This document shows positions 10,037-21,743 of a DNA stretch of 64,000 nt, in pieces. Made by a program: the position numbers and the translations under genes. Each line of letters opens with the position of its first letter. Within the stretch, counting starts at the first letter, position 1. The DNA lies in NCBI GenBank assembly GCA_026545765.1, contig CM048844.1, forward strand, positions 69,297,035 to 69,361,034. The letters run 5' to 3'. Under the pieces are notes generated by a model, which saw only the letters and a program-made list of their open reading frames with translations, was not told where the DNA came from and searched no databases. This DNA comes from Plantago major. Taxonomy: Eukaryota > Streptophyta > Magnoliopsida > Lamiales > Plantaginaceae.

Positions 10037-12241
10037 TACAATCCGTCCGAGGGATGTATTTGTTGGCATGAGCAAATATTTAGGTGCGGGTTCCGAGTGC
10101 CTATGATAGAGCCGATCCATAAATTCTGCGTAGAGCAGGGGCTTTGTCCGACCCAAGTGCTTCCAAATTCCATGGGGGCATTGATGTGCTTTGCCGTGGT
10201 GCTGGCCTTAAAGCGTCAAGAATTCTCGACGGCCAAGTTCCTCTCGGCCTTTAAGATTTCTAGGGTCCCCAATAGCCTGTTCTACTTCTTCTCGGCCTGC
10301 CTGAACTACAAATTCCTAGATCCTTACAATTCCTCGTACTCATGGCGATGGTGGCCTCGGTACTTTTACATCAAACATCCTTCATGTACTTGGGGACTTC
10401 CTCGGGTATTTCAGAACAAGCACTACAGGTCGGCTCGCCTGAGCGAGGGTCCTGTTTGGCTTGGTTAGTTGTGCCATGTACCATTTGAGGTGGTGGCACC
10501 ACCCGAGGAGGAAGAGCAAGAGGCCAATGCTGAGGAAAGGGCCGAGGGTGAGGAGGAAGGAGACGATGAGGCCAAGGATGAGGATGGTGATGCCGATCAT
10601 GTCAAGGAGCCGAGGGCCATTTATTGTGAGGATGTGGATGCTGAGATGGCCGTGGAAAAGCTTGCAGTATTTGGGGCTGACGGAGTGTCCGACCCGAAGT
10701 ACTTTTATCCATATGCTCTAGCTATCCAACCTCAGCTTTGGTTGGCTGGCTTGACCGCGGGGCCGGTATATTGTAATAATAACCCCGACCTGAATAATTG
10801 CCGAGTATTATGACTTGTTTATTTGTCTTTCTTGTCTTTCTATGTCTCTTCGGCTTCGTTTTATTTTGCTAAATCTTGATTTTTCTTGTATTCTCAGGGT
10901 ATTGGATAATGACTTCCACCACTGCTCTCAGCAAGCAGAAGGTCATGGCCAGGGTTAAGGCCTTAAAGACCGGGAAGGAGCTTGGTTGGCACACGCCGAA
11001 GCTGAAGGCTCAGGAACCTGTGAACGCGACGGCTCATCTAGAGCCAGAAGGGGGTGCGGCCGAGGAGGGTGGCCAAAAGACAGTAAGTGTGTTTCCTCAA
11101 TCTTGCCCTTGTAATAATTATTTTGTCAATTGTTTGCAGGGAGCCGGGGAGAAGCTGATGGGAGACTCCATCAGGGGTCGAGTTGAAGGCCAGAAAGCGT
11201 GACCGAGGTGAAGGTCACAAGAGCAAATCGGCCAAGAAAAGCCGATCAACCAAAACTCTCTCCATTCAGGAGTAAACTCCTGAATGTCTTAAAGGCTTTG
11301 ACCAAGAAGCCTTGTCGGCAAGCTTGAAGCTGCTTGCTGGCATTGTAAGGCCGACCCTTCCATCTTGGTTAATTTTTCTTTCAAGTATTTCTTCTCGGGA
11401 TTCTAATGGTTTCTTTCTTTGCAGATGACCAATCATGCCGAGGCCTTGGCCAATTTGAAGATTGGCGAGGATAACTCGGCTTTGCAAGCAAATTTGGAGG
11501 CGACGAAGGCCAGTCGAGGTGGCGAAGCTTGCGGTAGAGGAACGTGGTCTGCCTCAAAGGCCAAGGGTCAGGGCATTAGGGCGGAGAAGGAGGCTGCTTT
11601 GGCCCGAGCCCTGCATGCTTCTCGGGAGAGGATGAAGTCCTTCTTGACAGAGAAGTTGACGACGACAAGGGTGGAGGTGGTGTAGGAGTTCTTGGGGTCG
11701 GGATCTTTCCACGCCAAGATCCAGGAGGAGGCAGGGGTGTTCCGGGCCGAGGGTTTTGAATCCTGCCTCGGTCAACTGAAGAAGGCTGAGATGCTGGAGG
11801 TGGGGGTGACATCCGAGCATGAGGACTTGGACGCCTTCATGAATGAAGATGGGGCTAACTATGTCGATCTAGAGGAGAAGCCCCTTTTTGAGCTCCAGGC
11901 CGAGGAGTGGTGGTACGACACCTATGGTCCACCCTTGAAGGATATGGAAGATGTCCGAGGGGAGTTCCACCCGAAGTACCCCTCTTGGTTCCCGAGCTCT
12001 TCTTCAAGTCTCGGCTGGAGGGTCCTGAGTTTGCTCCCCTCAACAGGGACTGGTGCGACTCCCATCGGCCTATGGGAATATGACCAGCATGAAGGTGGTG
12101 GACGAGGAGGTGGATGGTCCCGACAGGGTGAAGAGTATCAGGAAGAACTGGCGGCGGATCCGTAGGGCTGAGACCGACGAGGCTGAGACTAGTCGTCGGT
12201 CCGGTGAAGTGCCTGCCTCTCCTTCTTCCAGTGGACAGTAG

Positions 12242-13080
12242 AGCCGAGGAGTTGCCCTCACATCATTTTGTAAAGTGTATCTATATGAACACTTAGTATT
12301 TAGGGTTGATATTTTGCTGACTATGCCCTCAGTTTGTAAGGGTCCCATTCTTTTGTCGGTCAGTCTTGGATCTTAGTATCTTAACTTGTATGAATGCTAA
12401 CTTTGTAAGATCTGAGGTTGACCCCTTATGTAACGCCGAGCTAGGCTCCTTCTTATGAATGAAATCTAATTTTTGCCAAGTGTTTCCTTGTCGGTCAATA
12501 AAATTTTTACTTTTCTTATCGAGTCTTTAAAATAGTTAGCTCGGACAAGTAAGTAAGTTTGTACACTAATGCTTCAAATGCTCGAGCTCAGATTTTTCAG
12601 ATCCGGCCAACAACTTTGTTATTGCATTGTGTTTTGAATATTTCGAGGAACTTCAGTTGTTAATTTCACCGAGTCTTATTAACCAGTTAGCTCGGATAAA
12701 CGACATGTGTTTTTAACAAATGTTTTAAGGGATCAAGCTCGGATTCTCGTGATCCGGCTTCAATCATTTGATTGTATAGTGAGCCTAGGAGCTTCACTTG
12801 ATGTTTTTAAGAAAAACATTTTGCATGAACCAAGTAGGAAGTATTTCCTTTATTTCTTGGTCCTCGGCCAAGCTGGTTTGGAGCCTGGTCGGCTGTACCA
12901 GTGATTTTTATATATTCTCCCCTTTCAGTTTATCACTTTGGGGTCCATCTTCACAGGGCATTACCCAGACTCCTCAGGTCTGGTTTGGCCGAGATGGTAG
13001 GGGTCGGAAAAGAAAATCTTTTTGAACGTCCCCATATGTGTTAGGTGAATCGACATAAATTTATAGGACAAAAGATGACT
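12242..13080. other. Spacer between antisense gene end and protease relic
   Basis: No domain was recognised. The stretch downstream of 12239 is AT-rich and may be the 3' untranslated region of the antisense gene. Two diverged repeats of 'CGAGTCTT..AAC/A..AGTTAGCTCGGA' occur at 12520-12545 and 12669-12698. The pol genes expected in a full element are absent here, so this probably contains the internal deletion junction. Confidence 0.5.
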
Positions 13081-13990
13081 TCATTGATGGGAGTATATCT
13101 CCTCGGAGAATGCATTACAATGATTTTCAAGCATAAAACTTCTGAAGTCGGTTACTCTCCACGGACTTTTGCCCATAGAGAATGGCAGATAGAGGACTCC
13201 CCTTGGTCGGACTTGGTTACCACCGAAATCCACTAGACTAGTGGTAACCGGCCTGAGGCCTTCCAAGCTCATTTTCATTTTTCTCACGGTGCTCATGAAA
13301 ATGATGTTAGAGGAGCTTCCCGTATCAATCAGAACCTTGCTCATTTCATACCCGGTTATGTCCATATTCACCACCAACGGAACATCCGGGCTGCTTGTGG
13401 CTCCCTGACCCGTGCAAGGAGGCGGGGCATCGACCTCATCAAAAGTGATGACATTGGTTTCTAGCTTCACATAGCTGACATGTTCCTCGTCGGCTTTTGC
13501 TAAGGCTCTGGCCATTGATTCTCGGGCATTTCGACTGTCTCCCCCTGCTGGTCTGCCGGCTATGGTCAAGATTCGTCCATACTTCACAGGATTTTCTTCT
13601 TCATAGAGTGGCCTTTCATCTATCTGGGTCACTCGGTTGTTCTCCCTTCTCGGACTGTGGGTACGTCTTGGACTCAACGACTTCCTTGAATTTTGTATAC
13701 GAGGGGGGCTCGGGACTCTTGCAGGGGAATGTGCTCTTCTGGGACTTGGTGATCTTCTCGAACTTCTGTTCCTTGGGGGGCTATTTCTCCTTTCCTGTTT
13801 GGGCTGGTCGGTCAGCTGGTCAGTCAGTTCGACCAGCGTCCCGTGGACCATCCGCTTGATCCCACCTCATGACATTTTCCTGGAGGTAGCCCAACTCAAT
13901 TAGTCTTTGTATCTCCTGGCGGAGATGATTGTATTTTTCAGTGGAATGTCCCTTCTGCTTGTGAAAATGACAATACTCATTCGAACTTCT
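13081..13990 (-). pseudogene. Gag C-terminus and aspartic protease of the Tat-like element
   Basis: The minus-strand frame 13851-13081 encodes an Arg/Ser/Pro-rich linker. A retropepsin core follows, with the active-site motif VLIDTGSSSNIIF (about 13310-13350) and the conserved LVDFGGNQVRPRG. Just upstream, in another frame (about 13990-13870), a zinc-knuckle-like CHFHKQKGHSTEKY appears with its last cysteine replaced by tyrosine. The frame ends at 13081 with no reverse transcriptase after it. The protease would mature Gag; this copy is frameshifted relative to its knuckle and probably dead. Confidence 0.75.
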
Positions 13991-14157
13991 TGTGTATCGA
14001 GTTTCCTTGTGTTTCTTTGGCCTTTAAAAGGGCAGGCCTTTGGTTTCCATGATCGTGAGGATCTCATTTTTTGGAGCTCTCAACTCGGCATAGTTGACGA
14101 GGTGACGCCGAGGAGATCTCCTCCTTCCTCATGGCAAGCTCTTTTCTCGTTCCTCGG

Positions 14158-15640
14158 TCAGTTTTGTGCTTCATTGTTTTGGTTTCCTCCTGGGTTGTTG
14201 CTCTGGGGTGCTTTATCCTTCTTGGTGACTGCCTTGACCACAATGGTCCCTAATGTTTCCTCGGTTTTTAAGAAGCGATTGGTGAGATCGGTAAGTTCCC
14301 GCTCGGTCCTGATGTCAGCATCGACCAATTTTCGGCGGAAGACGGCATTATTTATGTTGGTGCAAAGATGGCCAATACGTTCTTTGAGAGAATGAGTGTC
14401 GACCATGGATGCGGCTAATTCAAATCTCCTGACAAAGGATCTCAGGGTTTCATCCCGTTAGATGACTTCCGCCAAGTAGCTTGCTGGTCGGACCGTTTCC
14501 TGGAAATTTTCAAATCGAATCGTGAACTCTGCCAAGAGGTGATCCCATGAGAGTATGGAACCCGACCTCAAGCTCTTCCACCATGTCATTGGCTGTCCAT
14601 GGAATGTGCCGGGAAAGATTTGTGCCCTCACATTATCAGTGATCCCCATTCCTCCGAGGGAAGCTTTAAATATGATCCTGGGGTCAATTGGACAAGAGTC
14701 CCCTTCATATCTTTCTGAGGTGGCAGGGGCGATTCGTCCTAGAGGCAAGACATCTCTCTTGATTTCCGAGCACAAAGGGTCCATACTTCTCCCGAACTTG
14801 ATGGTGTCACTTGCTCGGTTCAGGCAATCGAGCTTGTTTCTCTCCACTTCTAGGGATCTTTCATGAATTCGAACCTGTTCTCTGAGGCATTCGGCCTCGT
14901 CACCGCGTCGACCTCGTCGGTGACTGTGGACCGACCTGGAGCGGCTTTGCCTTTCGTCCCTTATCCAAAGGGATCGACTTCTTCTGTCTGTGTACCTGTC
15001 AGATCGTCCACTCCGAGAAGGAGAAGGACGCCGACCTCAGTTTTCTTCGTCTCTTCGCGAATCCCTTGGAGTATCTCCCAAATAGCTAATTCGGGTATCT
15101 TCTTCATCGTACCGCTCATCTTGTCGGTTCCTTTCTTCTCGATCGTCATTGCGGCGTAGGTTTCTTTCTGAAAACCGGGATGGAGTGGGTTAAGGTCTCC
15201 TCCTTTCGCCGACTCCCCTACCCTCCCCCCTATTTGCCTGAAGAGGGTTTCCTTCTACCCTTGTCACCCTAGCTGTCCTATTGATCACTTCCCTTAGATC
15301 TTCATTCGGCCTTTGGGTTGCGGCTCTTCGGCTATTTCGGTGCGCTACGGAATGGTCAGTGTTCCTTGATCGGGGCGGGCCTTGGGAGTCCGCAACTTGG
15401 TCGGCAAGTGCTTGACCATGTTGGGCCATGATTCGAAGGACGACGGCTTGTTGAGCATATCCTGGAGGAACCAGGACCTGAGGCTGCAATCCGAGGCCGA
15501 TGGTTGCCGGATTCCTGGCTTGCATGGCAGAGAGGATGTATTGGACCTGGGCCTCCGAAAGTCCGACACGGCAGGGTCGGTCGGAAGCTGTGGCTGGACT
15601 GGGATGGGCAAATGCAAGACAGGGGCATTTCCCGGGGTAG
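14158..15640 (-). pseudogene. gag of the Tat-like element
   Basis: A single minus-strand frame can be followed from about 15525 to 14158, with stops at 15190 and 14458. The N-terminal half is Arg/Asp/Ser-rich. A Retrotrans_gag domain follows (14770-14480) with the typical FPGTFHGQPMTWW..L motif and WDHLLAEFTIRFENF, then RTERELTDLTNRF (14300-14240). The protein would form the nucleocapsid-like particle. The same frame, minus interruptions, leads to the protease, as in gag-pro fusions. Confidence 0.75.
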
Positions 15641-15860
15641 CGTTATGTCCCGGATCTCTAGCTTCACTGGAGACAGAAGCGTGAGTGCCATCCCATGGAT
15701 CGTGCTCGGTTATGATGCGATCACCGGGGATCGGTACAGTTGGTGCCGAACTCCTAGTTCGCCCTAGGAGTTCCGGAGTCGCTTCGGATGCCGAGGCTCT
15801 AGAGTTGCCTCCGGGGTTGCGCTTTCTAGCTTGCTTTTGGACGATGAATTTTCGTAAAGT

Positions 15861-15878
15861 TTTCCACAGACGGCGCCA
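15861..15878 (-). other. Primer-binding site
   Basis: On the minus strand this reads TGGCGCCGTCTGTGGAAA, three bases downstream of the LTR end. It is the form commonly found in plant gypsy elements; the exact priming tRNA was not determined. Confidence 0.8.
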
Positions 15879-15881
15879 ATA

Positions 15882-16566
15882 TGATGTGGTATAAAAACGG
15901 TTAAGTCCTTTAACTTAAGCTAAGTATGATTACTCCAAAGCTTAGGTTAGGCCAAGAGATCGCACTTAGAGCCTTGGAATAGAATTTCAACCTGCAAGAC
16001 AAGGTAGGGTGTTAGACCCTTTTTAGCGGGTCTGCCTAAGACAAACCGGTCGTATGATTCAACACACCTAGTCGGACAAAGTGAAGCCGAGTAGGTTAGA
16101 GAGTAGTATATTTGTGGTAGTTGACTTACTTCAATATGAGTAAATGCCCTTGTATTTATAGGCGATGCTCCGGGAGACAGACCTCTGACCTGCCCGGAGG
16201 TTGGTCGGATCAATCACCTTGTGCCACGTGTTGTCGTCGTAAGGTGGCACGTTTAGATTACCCGGTGGCCTGAGACCTTTAGGAGGTCGGCTCCCAGTGA
16301 GGTCGGCGGCTTCCATGTTTCTGTCCCCTAGTGAGCAGTTCTTCCATGATGAAGAAGCATGTGATCAGACCTGTTTGGGTAAGGTCGGTTCGATAAGATG
16401 GCTTTGTCATCCTTTTGAGAGATACCCAGGATTCTCATCTAGCGTAGGAGGTCGGCTTTCGTGACGCAAGGCGACTCCTCGGCTTTCATAGATGAGAGCG
16501 TGATGGATCGTCTTTAAGTCTTCTTAAATCGCGGATCAGTGAGAGGGGACTCATTTGTATATATTG
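15882..16566 (-). mobile_element. 5' LTR of the Tat-like element, ~685 bp
   Basis: It starts TGATGTGG at 15882 on the plus strand, adjacent to the primer-binding site, and ends where similarity with 1-118 ends. The terminal dinucleotide here is TG rather than the CA seen in the left copy, so the outer end is mutated or one or two bases off. Transcription would run leftward, away from the SHM4-like gene. Confidence 0.85.
16153..16160 (-). promoter_or_regulatory. TATA box of the LTR
   Basis: TATAAATA on the minus strand, about 280 bp upstream of the primer-binding site, is suitably placed to start the retrotransposon transcript. Confidence 0.6.
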
Positions 16567-16878
16567 TTGGTAATGATGTTAGTCACATGAAAATTAGTGA
16601 ATATGATTAAGAAGGATAGCCATTGAGCAAGTGAGGTGCTACAAACACTCAACAACACTAATGATGGTGAGTTGGTGACTAATTAAGATCAACCATCCAT
16701 TAAGAAAGTAGTTAAGAAAGGTTTGTTTTCCACCACTCAACTAACCAACCAACTTCCAGACAATGCATTTAAATAAACACACAAGCATGCCCAATCTCCC
16801 TCCATTTTTCCCATCACCATTCTCTTCTTCTTCCCCACACAAATCAAATTAAATTATATTAACTTAAATTCAACAGCA
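16567..16878 (+). promoter_or_regulatory. Proximal promoter and 5' UTR of the SHM4-like gene
   Basis: Only 312 bp separate the LTR edge from the ATG. A TATA-like TTTAAATA is at 16768-16775, followed by a pyrimidine-rich leader (16795-16845). The short host flank means upstream control elements beyond 16566 have been replaced by LTR sequence, unless they lie in introns. Confidence 0.6.
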
Positions 16879-19616
16879 ATGGATCCAGTTACAGAATGGG
16901 GCAACACCCCGCTAACCACAATCGACCCCGAAATCTCCGACCTAATCGAGAAGGAAAAACGTCGCCAATGCCGCGGAATCGAGCTGATCGCCTCCGAAAA
17001 CTTCACCTCCTTCGCCGTAATCCAAGCCTTAGGCTCCGCTCTCACCAACAAATACTCCGAAGGCATGCCTGGCAACCGATACTACGGCGGCAACGAGTAC
17101 ATCGATCAGATCGAGAATCTCACCCGCTCACGTGCCCTCCAGGTCTACCGTCTCGACCCTACAAAATGGGGCGTCAACGTCCAGCCATACAGTGGCTCAC
17201 CTGCCAATTTCGCCGCTTACACGGCGGTTCTCAATCCGCATGATCGGATAATGGGGCTGGATTTGCCGTCTGGTGGCCACTTGACGCACGGCTATTATAC
17301 GTCTGGTGGGAAGAAGATTAGTGCCACTTCGATTTACTTCGAGAGCTTGCCGTACAAGGTGGATTCGAGTACGGGGTATATCGATTATGAGAAATTGGAG
17401 GAGAAGGCCATGGATTTTAGGCCTAAGATGATTATTTGTGGTGGGAGTGCTTATCCTAGGGACTGGGATTATAATAGGTTTCGTGAGGTTGCTGATAAGT
17501 GTGGAGCACTTTTGCTTTGTGATATGGCGCATATCAGTGGCCTTGTTGCTGCTCAGGTATACTATATACTCCCTCTGTCCCGCATTCAATTTTGGAAATT
17601 CCAAATTTCAACTTTCCAATCTCTTTAATGGAAAATTTATCGACTACTTTATTCACTATGATACCAAATGACTTTTGTGTTTCATATGATAACTGTAATT
17701 TATGATTTCATGGCTGTTAGTGTGTATCACTTGCTGTTCAAGTATCGCATCGTTTACGGTTACACCGTTTAGTTCAAGTTTTTGTTCGAATAGAAACATA
17801 TTAGTAGTATATTCTTCTTTAGTGTAATTAGATATACATATTCTTTCGTTTTTCTCTGTTTTGGTTCTGTCTGCTCTTCTCTTTAGATATAGGCTTCAGA
17901 CATCAGGTGTGATATAGGCAACTGTTATCATGTTAAATTTTCTTGGTGAATTTGGAGGATACGTAGATCATACGCAGGTTTCAGGAATGGGTACTTTGTT
18001 GTATTTTAATTTGTAAATCTATTAACTTTACATACACAAAGTTCCTGCCAATATGTGGCTCTTAGTACCTGTCTGTTTGCATTATTAAAATTAAGTGATT
18101 ATGGTAATCGTATAATCACCTATGGAGGTGCTCTAAGACAGCATTCAGGTTCTTTTTAGCCGGTTAATAGCATTGAGTATTATTCACAAACACTTGTCTT
18201 CTGCTTCTGCTAAAAAAAAAACAGAAAAAAAGGTGCAACAGGTCACACAAGGCTCAAGTGCCTGTGTATGCTTATTCAGCTATTAAAAGAAAAGGACTTA
18301 CTATGATGCTTTTGATCTGTTTACTTGAAAACAAGAATGACAGGCATGGTAAATCATTTCAGGAAGCAGCAGATCCGTTTGAGTATTGTGACATGGTCAC
18401 AACTACAACCCACAAGAGTTTGAGGGGTCCTAGGTCTGGCATGATCTTCTATAGGAAGGGTCCAAAGCCCGCAAAGAAGGGACAGCCAGAGGATGCAGTT
18501 TACGATTTCGAGGACAAGATCAACTTTGCAGTGTTTCCGTCTCTTCAGGGCGGTCCCCACAATCACCAGATTGGTGCTCTTGCTGTGGCATTGAAACAGG
18601 CTATGTCTCCTGGATTCAAGGCCTATGCTAAGCAAATCAGGGCCAATGCTGTTGCTCTGGGCAATTATCTTATGAGCAAAGATTACAAGCTTGTCACTGG
18701 TGGAACTGAGAATCACTTGGTTCTGTGGGATCTCCGCCCACTTGGATTGACTGGTATTGGATAAGAACAATGTATTCTAAAATCTTATTTAAGAGTCAAT
18801 AATTACCAGCGAGTAATCACTCCGTCTTTTGCAGGAAATAAGGTTGAGAAACTCTGCGATCTTTGCAACATTACTGTTAACAAGAATGCTGTATTCGGTG
18901 ACAGCAGCGCTTTGGCTCCAGGAGGTGTTCGTATTGGTAAGGATCATATGTTTACTTTATTTCTCATGTTAGAGAACTTCATGTTTCTGGTGGTAAGTTA
19001 GAAGTTCCATTACACATACATATTAAATCGTGAGCACTACTATATGAAGCAGGTTGTAATCTAAGAATGATTCAGGAGATCTTTCCAATTATAGTTGTCA
19101 ACTAACTATTCTCTCTTGCTATTCGGCTATACAATTCTAGTTCTTATTCGTTAGGGATGTTGCAGCTTGATTTTAGCAGTTTTGATACTTGAATGATCAG
19201 GTGTTCAGAATTGATGATTAGTCTCCATGTCTCCCTATTAAATACTTCTAGTAGAGTAGGTAACTGCTGTCTACAATGCCTTCATTGGCAGCACAGGCTC
19301 ATTATATGAATTGTTCTTTGATGACCTCTCCTTAGAGGTGGCTAAGTACTAACATTAATTTAATTTTTCAGGTGCTCCTGCCATGACTTCGAGGGGATTG
19401 GTCGAGAAAGACTTTGAGCAAATCGCAGAATTCCTGCACAGGGCCGTCTCCCTGACCTTAAAGATCCAGAAAGAACATGGTAAACTATTGAAGGACTTCA
19501 ACAAGGGTCTGGTTAACAACAAAGAGATTGAAGACCTTAAGGCTGATGTCGAAAAATTCTCTTCCACATTTGACATGCCAGGATTCCTCATGTCTGAGAT
19601 GAAGTACAAAGACTAA
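16879..19616 (+). CDS. SHM4: Serine hydroxymethyltransferase, cytosolic type (4 exons, 471 aa)
   Basis: The enzyme is PLP-dependent and converts serine and tetrahydrofolate to glycine and 5,10-methylene-THF in one-carbon metabolism. Exons are 16879-17556, 18363-18753, 18835-18936 and 19372-19616, all with GT/AG introns. The joined length is 1416 bp, in frame to TAA at 19614, giving 471 residues, the usual length of plant cytosolic SHMT. Visible signatures are [51 protein letters not shown] and the PLP-lysine motif [15 protein letters not shown] (Lys codon at 18414, about residue 244). No transit peptide precedes MDPVTEWG, which argues for the cytosol. The first ~350 bp of exon 1 are C-rich at third codon positions and the rest T/A-rich. 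The symbol follows Arabidopsis SHM4 by similarity; a paralogue such as SHM5 is possible. Confidence 0.97.
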
Positions 19617-20646
19617 GCATATGCAAGATCTACTGTATTTTGTTACTTCATACTATGAAGTATAGTAAAATTTAGTATATTAGAATAAAAAGTATCTGGA
19701 CAAGGTCACATACTTTGTTCATTGAAGAAACAATAGCTAGGTTTGGTTTGGTAGTAGTAGTAGTAGTATTTTTTTGTTCTGGGATACAGTCAATTAGGAT
19801 ATCCATCCCTGGTTGGGTACAAGAGTTGGAAACATACATTCAGTGTAAGATTTTAAGGTGCTCCAGGTCATGATTTCAAGGGGGTCAGTGGGTGAAATCG
19901 GCGGAGTGTTTGATTCTGGCGTTTGAATTGAGTTTTCGATAAGGCTACAGTATAAAAACTATACAAAAACTCAATTTGAATTGACAAAACTCAATTCAAG
20001 TGTGTAACGAAACACTTTCCGCTTATGTTTACAGTATAGTATTAGCTGTTAAAGAAGACAATTCCGAGTTGAATGAGTCCAAAAGCAATTCACTTTTTGT
20101 CATAAGTGTACCCTTCTTTGTTTATAATATACAAAATATGTATTCGATCTTCTTCTGGAGTTGTGACTTGTGATACCAACATTCAAATATCAATGGAATA
20201 GACAAGACTACCAGAGAATATGTCGGTGATAATGGGCCAAGCACAACTTGGAGAAGTATCATCTCCATTTTCCAATCATCAGACATGATTATGATTGATG
20301 AGCTTCATCTATCACATTTTCCACCTATAATGACTGTTGATCAGCAGTACTCTTCCAGTGGGACTATAATTTATTGACTTTTCAGTTCATTCTTTTGACA
20401 ATAAATCAATTCCTTAAAGTACATTTTACCCTATAAAAATTACAATTTTCCCAATTTTTTTCCCTAAAATCATGTGACGACCCTAATATATGAAATTTAT
20501 CCGACATAAAAGTATTATTATAATTAAAAGAAATAATAACATGAAAAACTAGGAATTAGAACATATATACTAGCATTTACCTAATCAGGTTTGAAACTCG
20601 ATAATGGAGCTCTTGTCATAGAAGAAATTGATATATTTCCTTTTTA
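19617..20646 (+). other. 3' UTR and downstream intergenic DNA
   Basis: A polyadenylation-type AATAAA lies at 19684-19689, 68 bp after the stop. A (TAG)6 microsatellite is at 19751-19768. A short phrase at 19855-19880 (GGTGCTCC.GG/C.CATGA.TTC.AGGGG) resembles the start of SHM4 exon 4, perhaps a tiny duplicated fragment. The rest is AT-rich with no recognised feature. Confidence 0.5.
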
Positions 20647-21395
20647 GGGGTTATTACATATACCCCTGTTAGATAGGGTCATTGCATTTAAGCACCAGTT
20701 AGTTCACAATAACAAACAAATGACAATTAGAGTATTTCTATTGCATGTAAGTCCAAAAGTCAAACAAATTTAAAGTGTTGTCAAACATAACCCTTCAGAA
20801 GTTTTTACTGAAAATTGCAAATTTGACCCTAACTTATAACAAATTATATATTTTTCCCAAAATCAAATTAATTTACAACCCCCGGGCCAAATTAAATAAA
20901 ATATTTTTAAAAAAAAGAAAAAAAGAAAAATTAAAACTCGGGATGTGAGCGGCTCGAGTCAAGACAATGACTCCAGACGAGTCGTTCACAACTTCGATCG
21001 GATTATTCACACTTCCGATCGTAGCTGTGAATGACTCGATCCTGAGTCGCTCCGATTTTTCTTTTTTTTTTTAAAAAAATTTCTAATAAACTTCCAGTTA
21101 CGTTCAATTGGCCCTAAATTTATTTCTGATTTTGCAATTAAGTCCATAAATTATTTAGAAAGTTTAATTCATGTTATTAAACAATAAATTGGATACTCAA
21201 CAAAAAATATTGGAAGATAAAGGACTTAAGTTGAATTAGAAAGACATTAGGGATATCATTTCAAATTGACAAAATAAGGCCATGTTTGGCATGCATCCTT
21301 TGGTCAACGAAAATGGACCTATATGTAATTGTTGAACTAACTGGTGTCCAAGTGTAATTAGAATATCTAAGAGGGGTATTGGATGAAATTCACCC
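20647..21395. mobile_element. Mutator-like MITE, 749 bp
   Basis: Long imperfect terminal inverted repeats of about 60 bp share the blocks AATACCCC/ATACCCC, CTTAGATA/GTTAGATA and CACCAGTTAGTTCA. Flanks of 9 bp (TCCTTTTTA at 20638 and TTCTTTTCA at 21396) match at 7 of 9 positions, fitting an eroded Mutator-type duplication. The core (20935-21060) is locally GC-rich and palindromic around TCGATCGGA. No transposase is present. Confidence 0.65.
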
Positions 21396-21743
21396 TTCTT
21401 TTCATGTATAATCACATACTGGGAATGGATAATTATTTATCAGGATTGTTAAACCCAGAACACTTTTTACTAAATGCATAACACTTTTTCAACAAACTGT
21501 AAAATACCCTTTATTTATTAGAAATATTAACAATGGTCCAATTATTTTTTTTCTTATCATAAAAAGCCCCAATCGCAAATGTTTGAAATCATATACTTGT
21601 GAGTTCCAAACAACATTAAAAAAGCTATGGATTATAAGTATTGGTCAGATTCTATTTTTTTTTTTTTTCTTTTTTTTCCAGCTATGAAATGGTCAAATTA
21701 CAAATATTAATTTTATAGTGATAATCATTATTCCAATTTATTA
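21396..21743. other. AT-rich intergenic stretch
   Basis: A 19-base, almost pure T tract lies near 21654-21680. No gene or repeat family was recognised. Confidence 0.5.

Larger units (their letters stand above)
3889..12241 (+). pseudogene. Antisense retrotransposon gene of the Transposase_28 ('putative gypsy type transposon') type, split by CACTA
   Basis: The frame opening at ATG 3889 gives an acidic, serine-rich N-terminal region. It continues in one frame to 4872 through stops at 4516, 4609, 4666 and 4669. After the CACTA insertion the same frame resumes at 10037-10039 and runs to 10811 with a stop at 10466. This part contains a conserved block (FRVPMIEPIHKF, LCPTQVLPNSMGAL) like the plant Transposase_28 family, then a Glu/Asp-rich segment. 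Probable introns follow, with acceptors near 10897, 11138 and 11424 and donors near 10805, 11083 and 11357. Downstream exons are coiled-coil-like (11425-11685) with a further stop at 11683, ending about 12239. The function of the protein is unknown; similar antisense ORFs are known in Tat-lineage elements. It is inactive in this copy. Confidence 0.7.
1..16566 (-). mobile_element. Pol-less Tat-lineage-like Ty3/gypsy retrotransposon (minus strand, left end outside window)
   Basis: Bases 1-118 match 16448-16565 in the same order, so the two ends are LTR copies. On the minus strand the order is 5' LTR (15882-16566), primer-binding site, gag, protease, then an antisense plus-strand gene, a repeat-rich untranslated stretch, polypurine tract and 3' LTR. 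No reverse transcriptase, RNase H or integrase was recognised. An additional antisense ORF between the coding domains and the 3' LTR, plus tandem repeats there, are known traits of the Tat/Ogre lineage. The absence of pol points to a non-autonomous, LARD-like derivative. The lineage name is inferred from this layout and from the gag/protease style, not from an RT phylogeny. Confidence 0.8.

Noticed and set aside
16896-17604. Alternative-frame and antisense ORFs over SHM4 exon 1
   Set aside because: They are shadows of the C-rich SHM4 coding sequence and lack any conserved signature.
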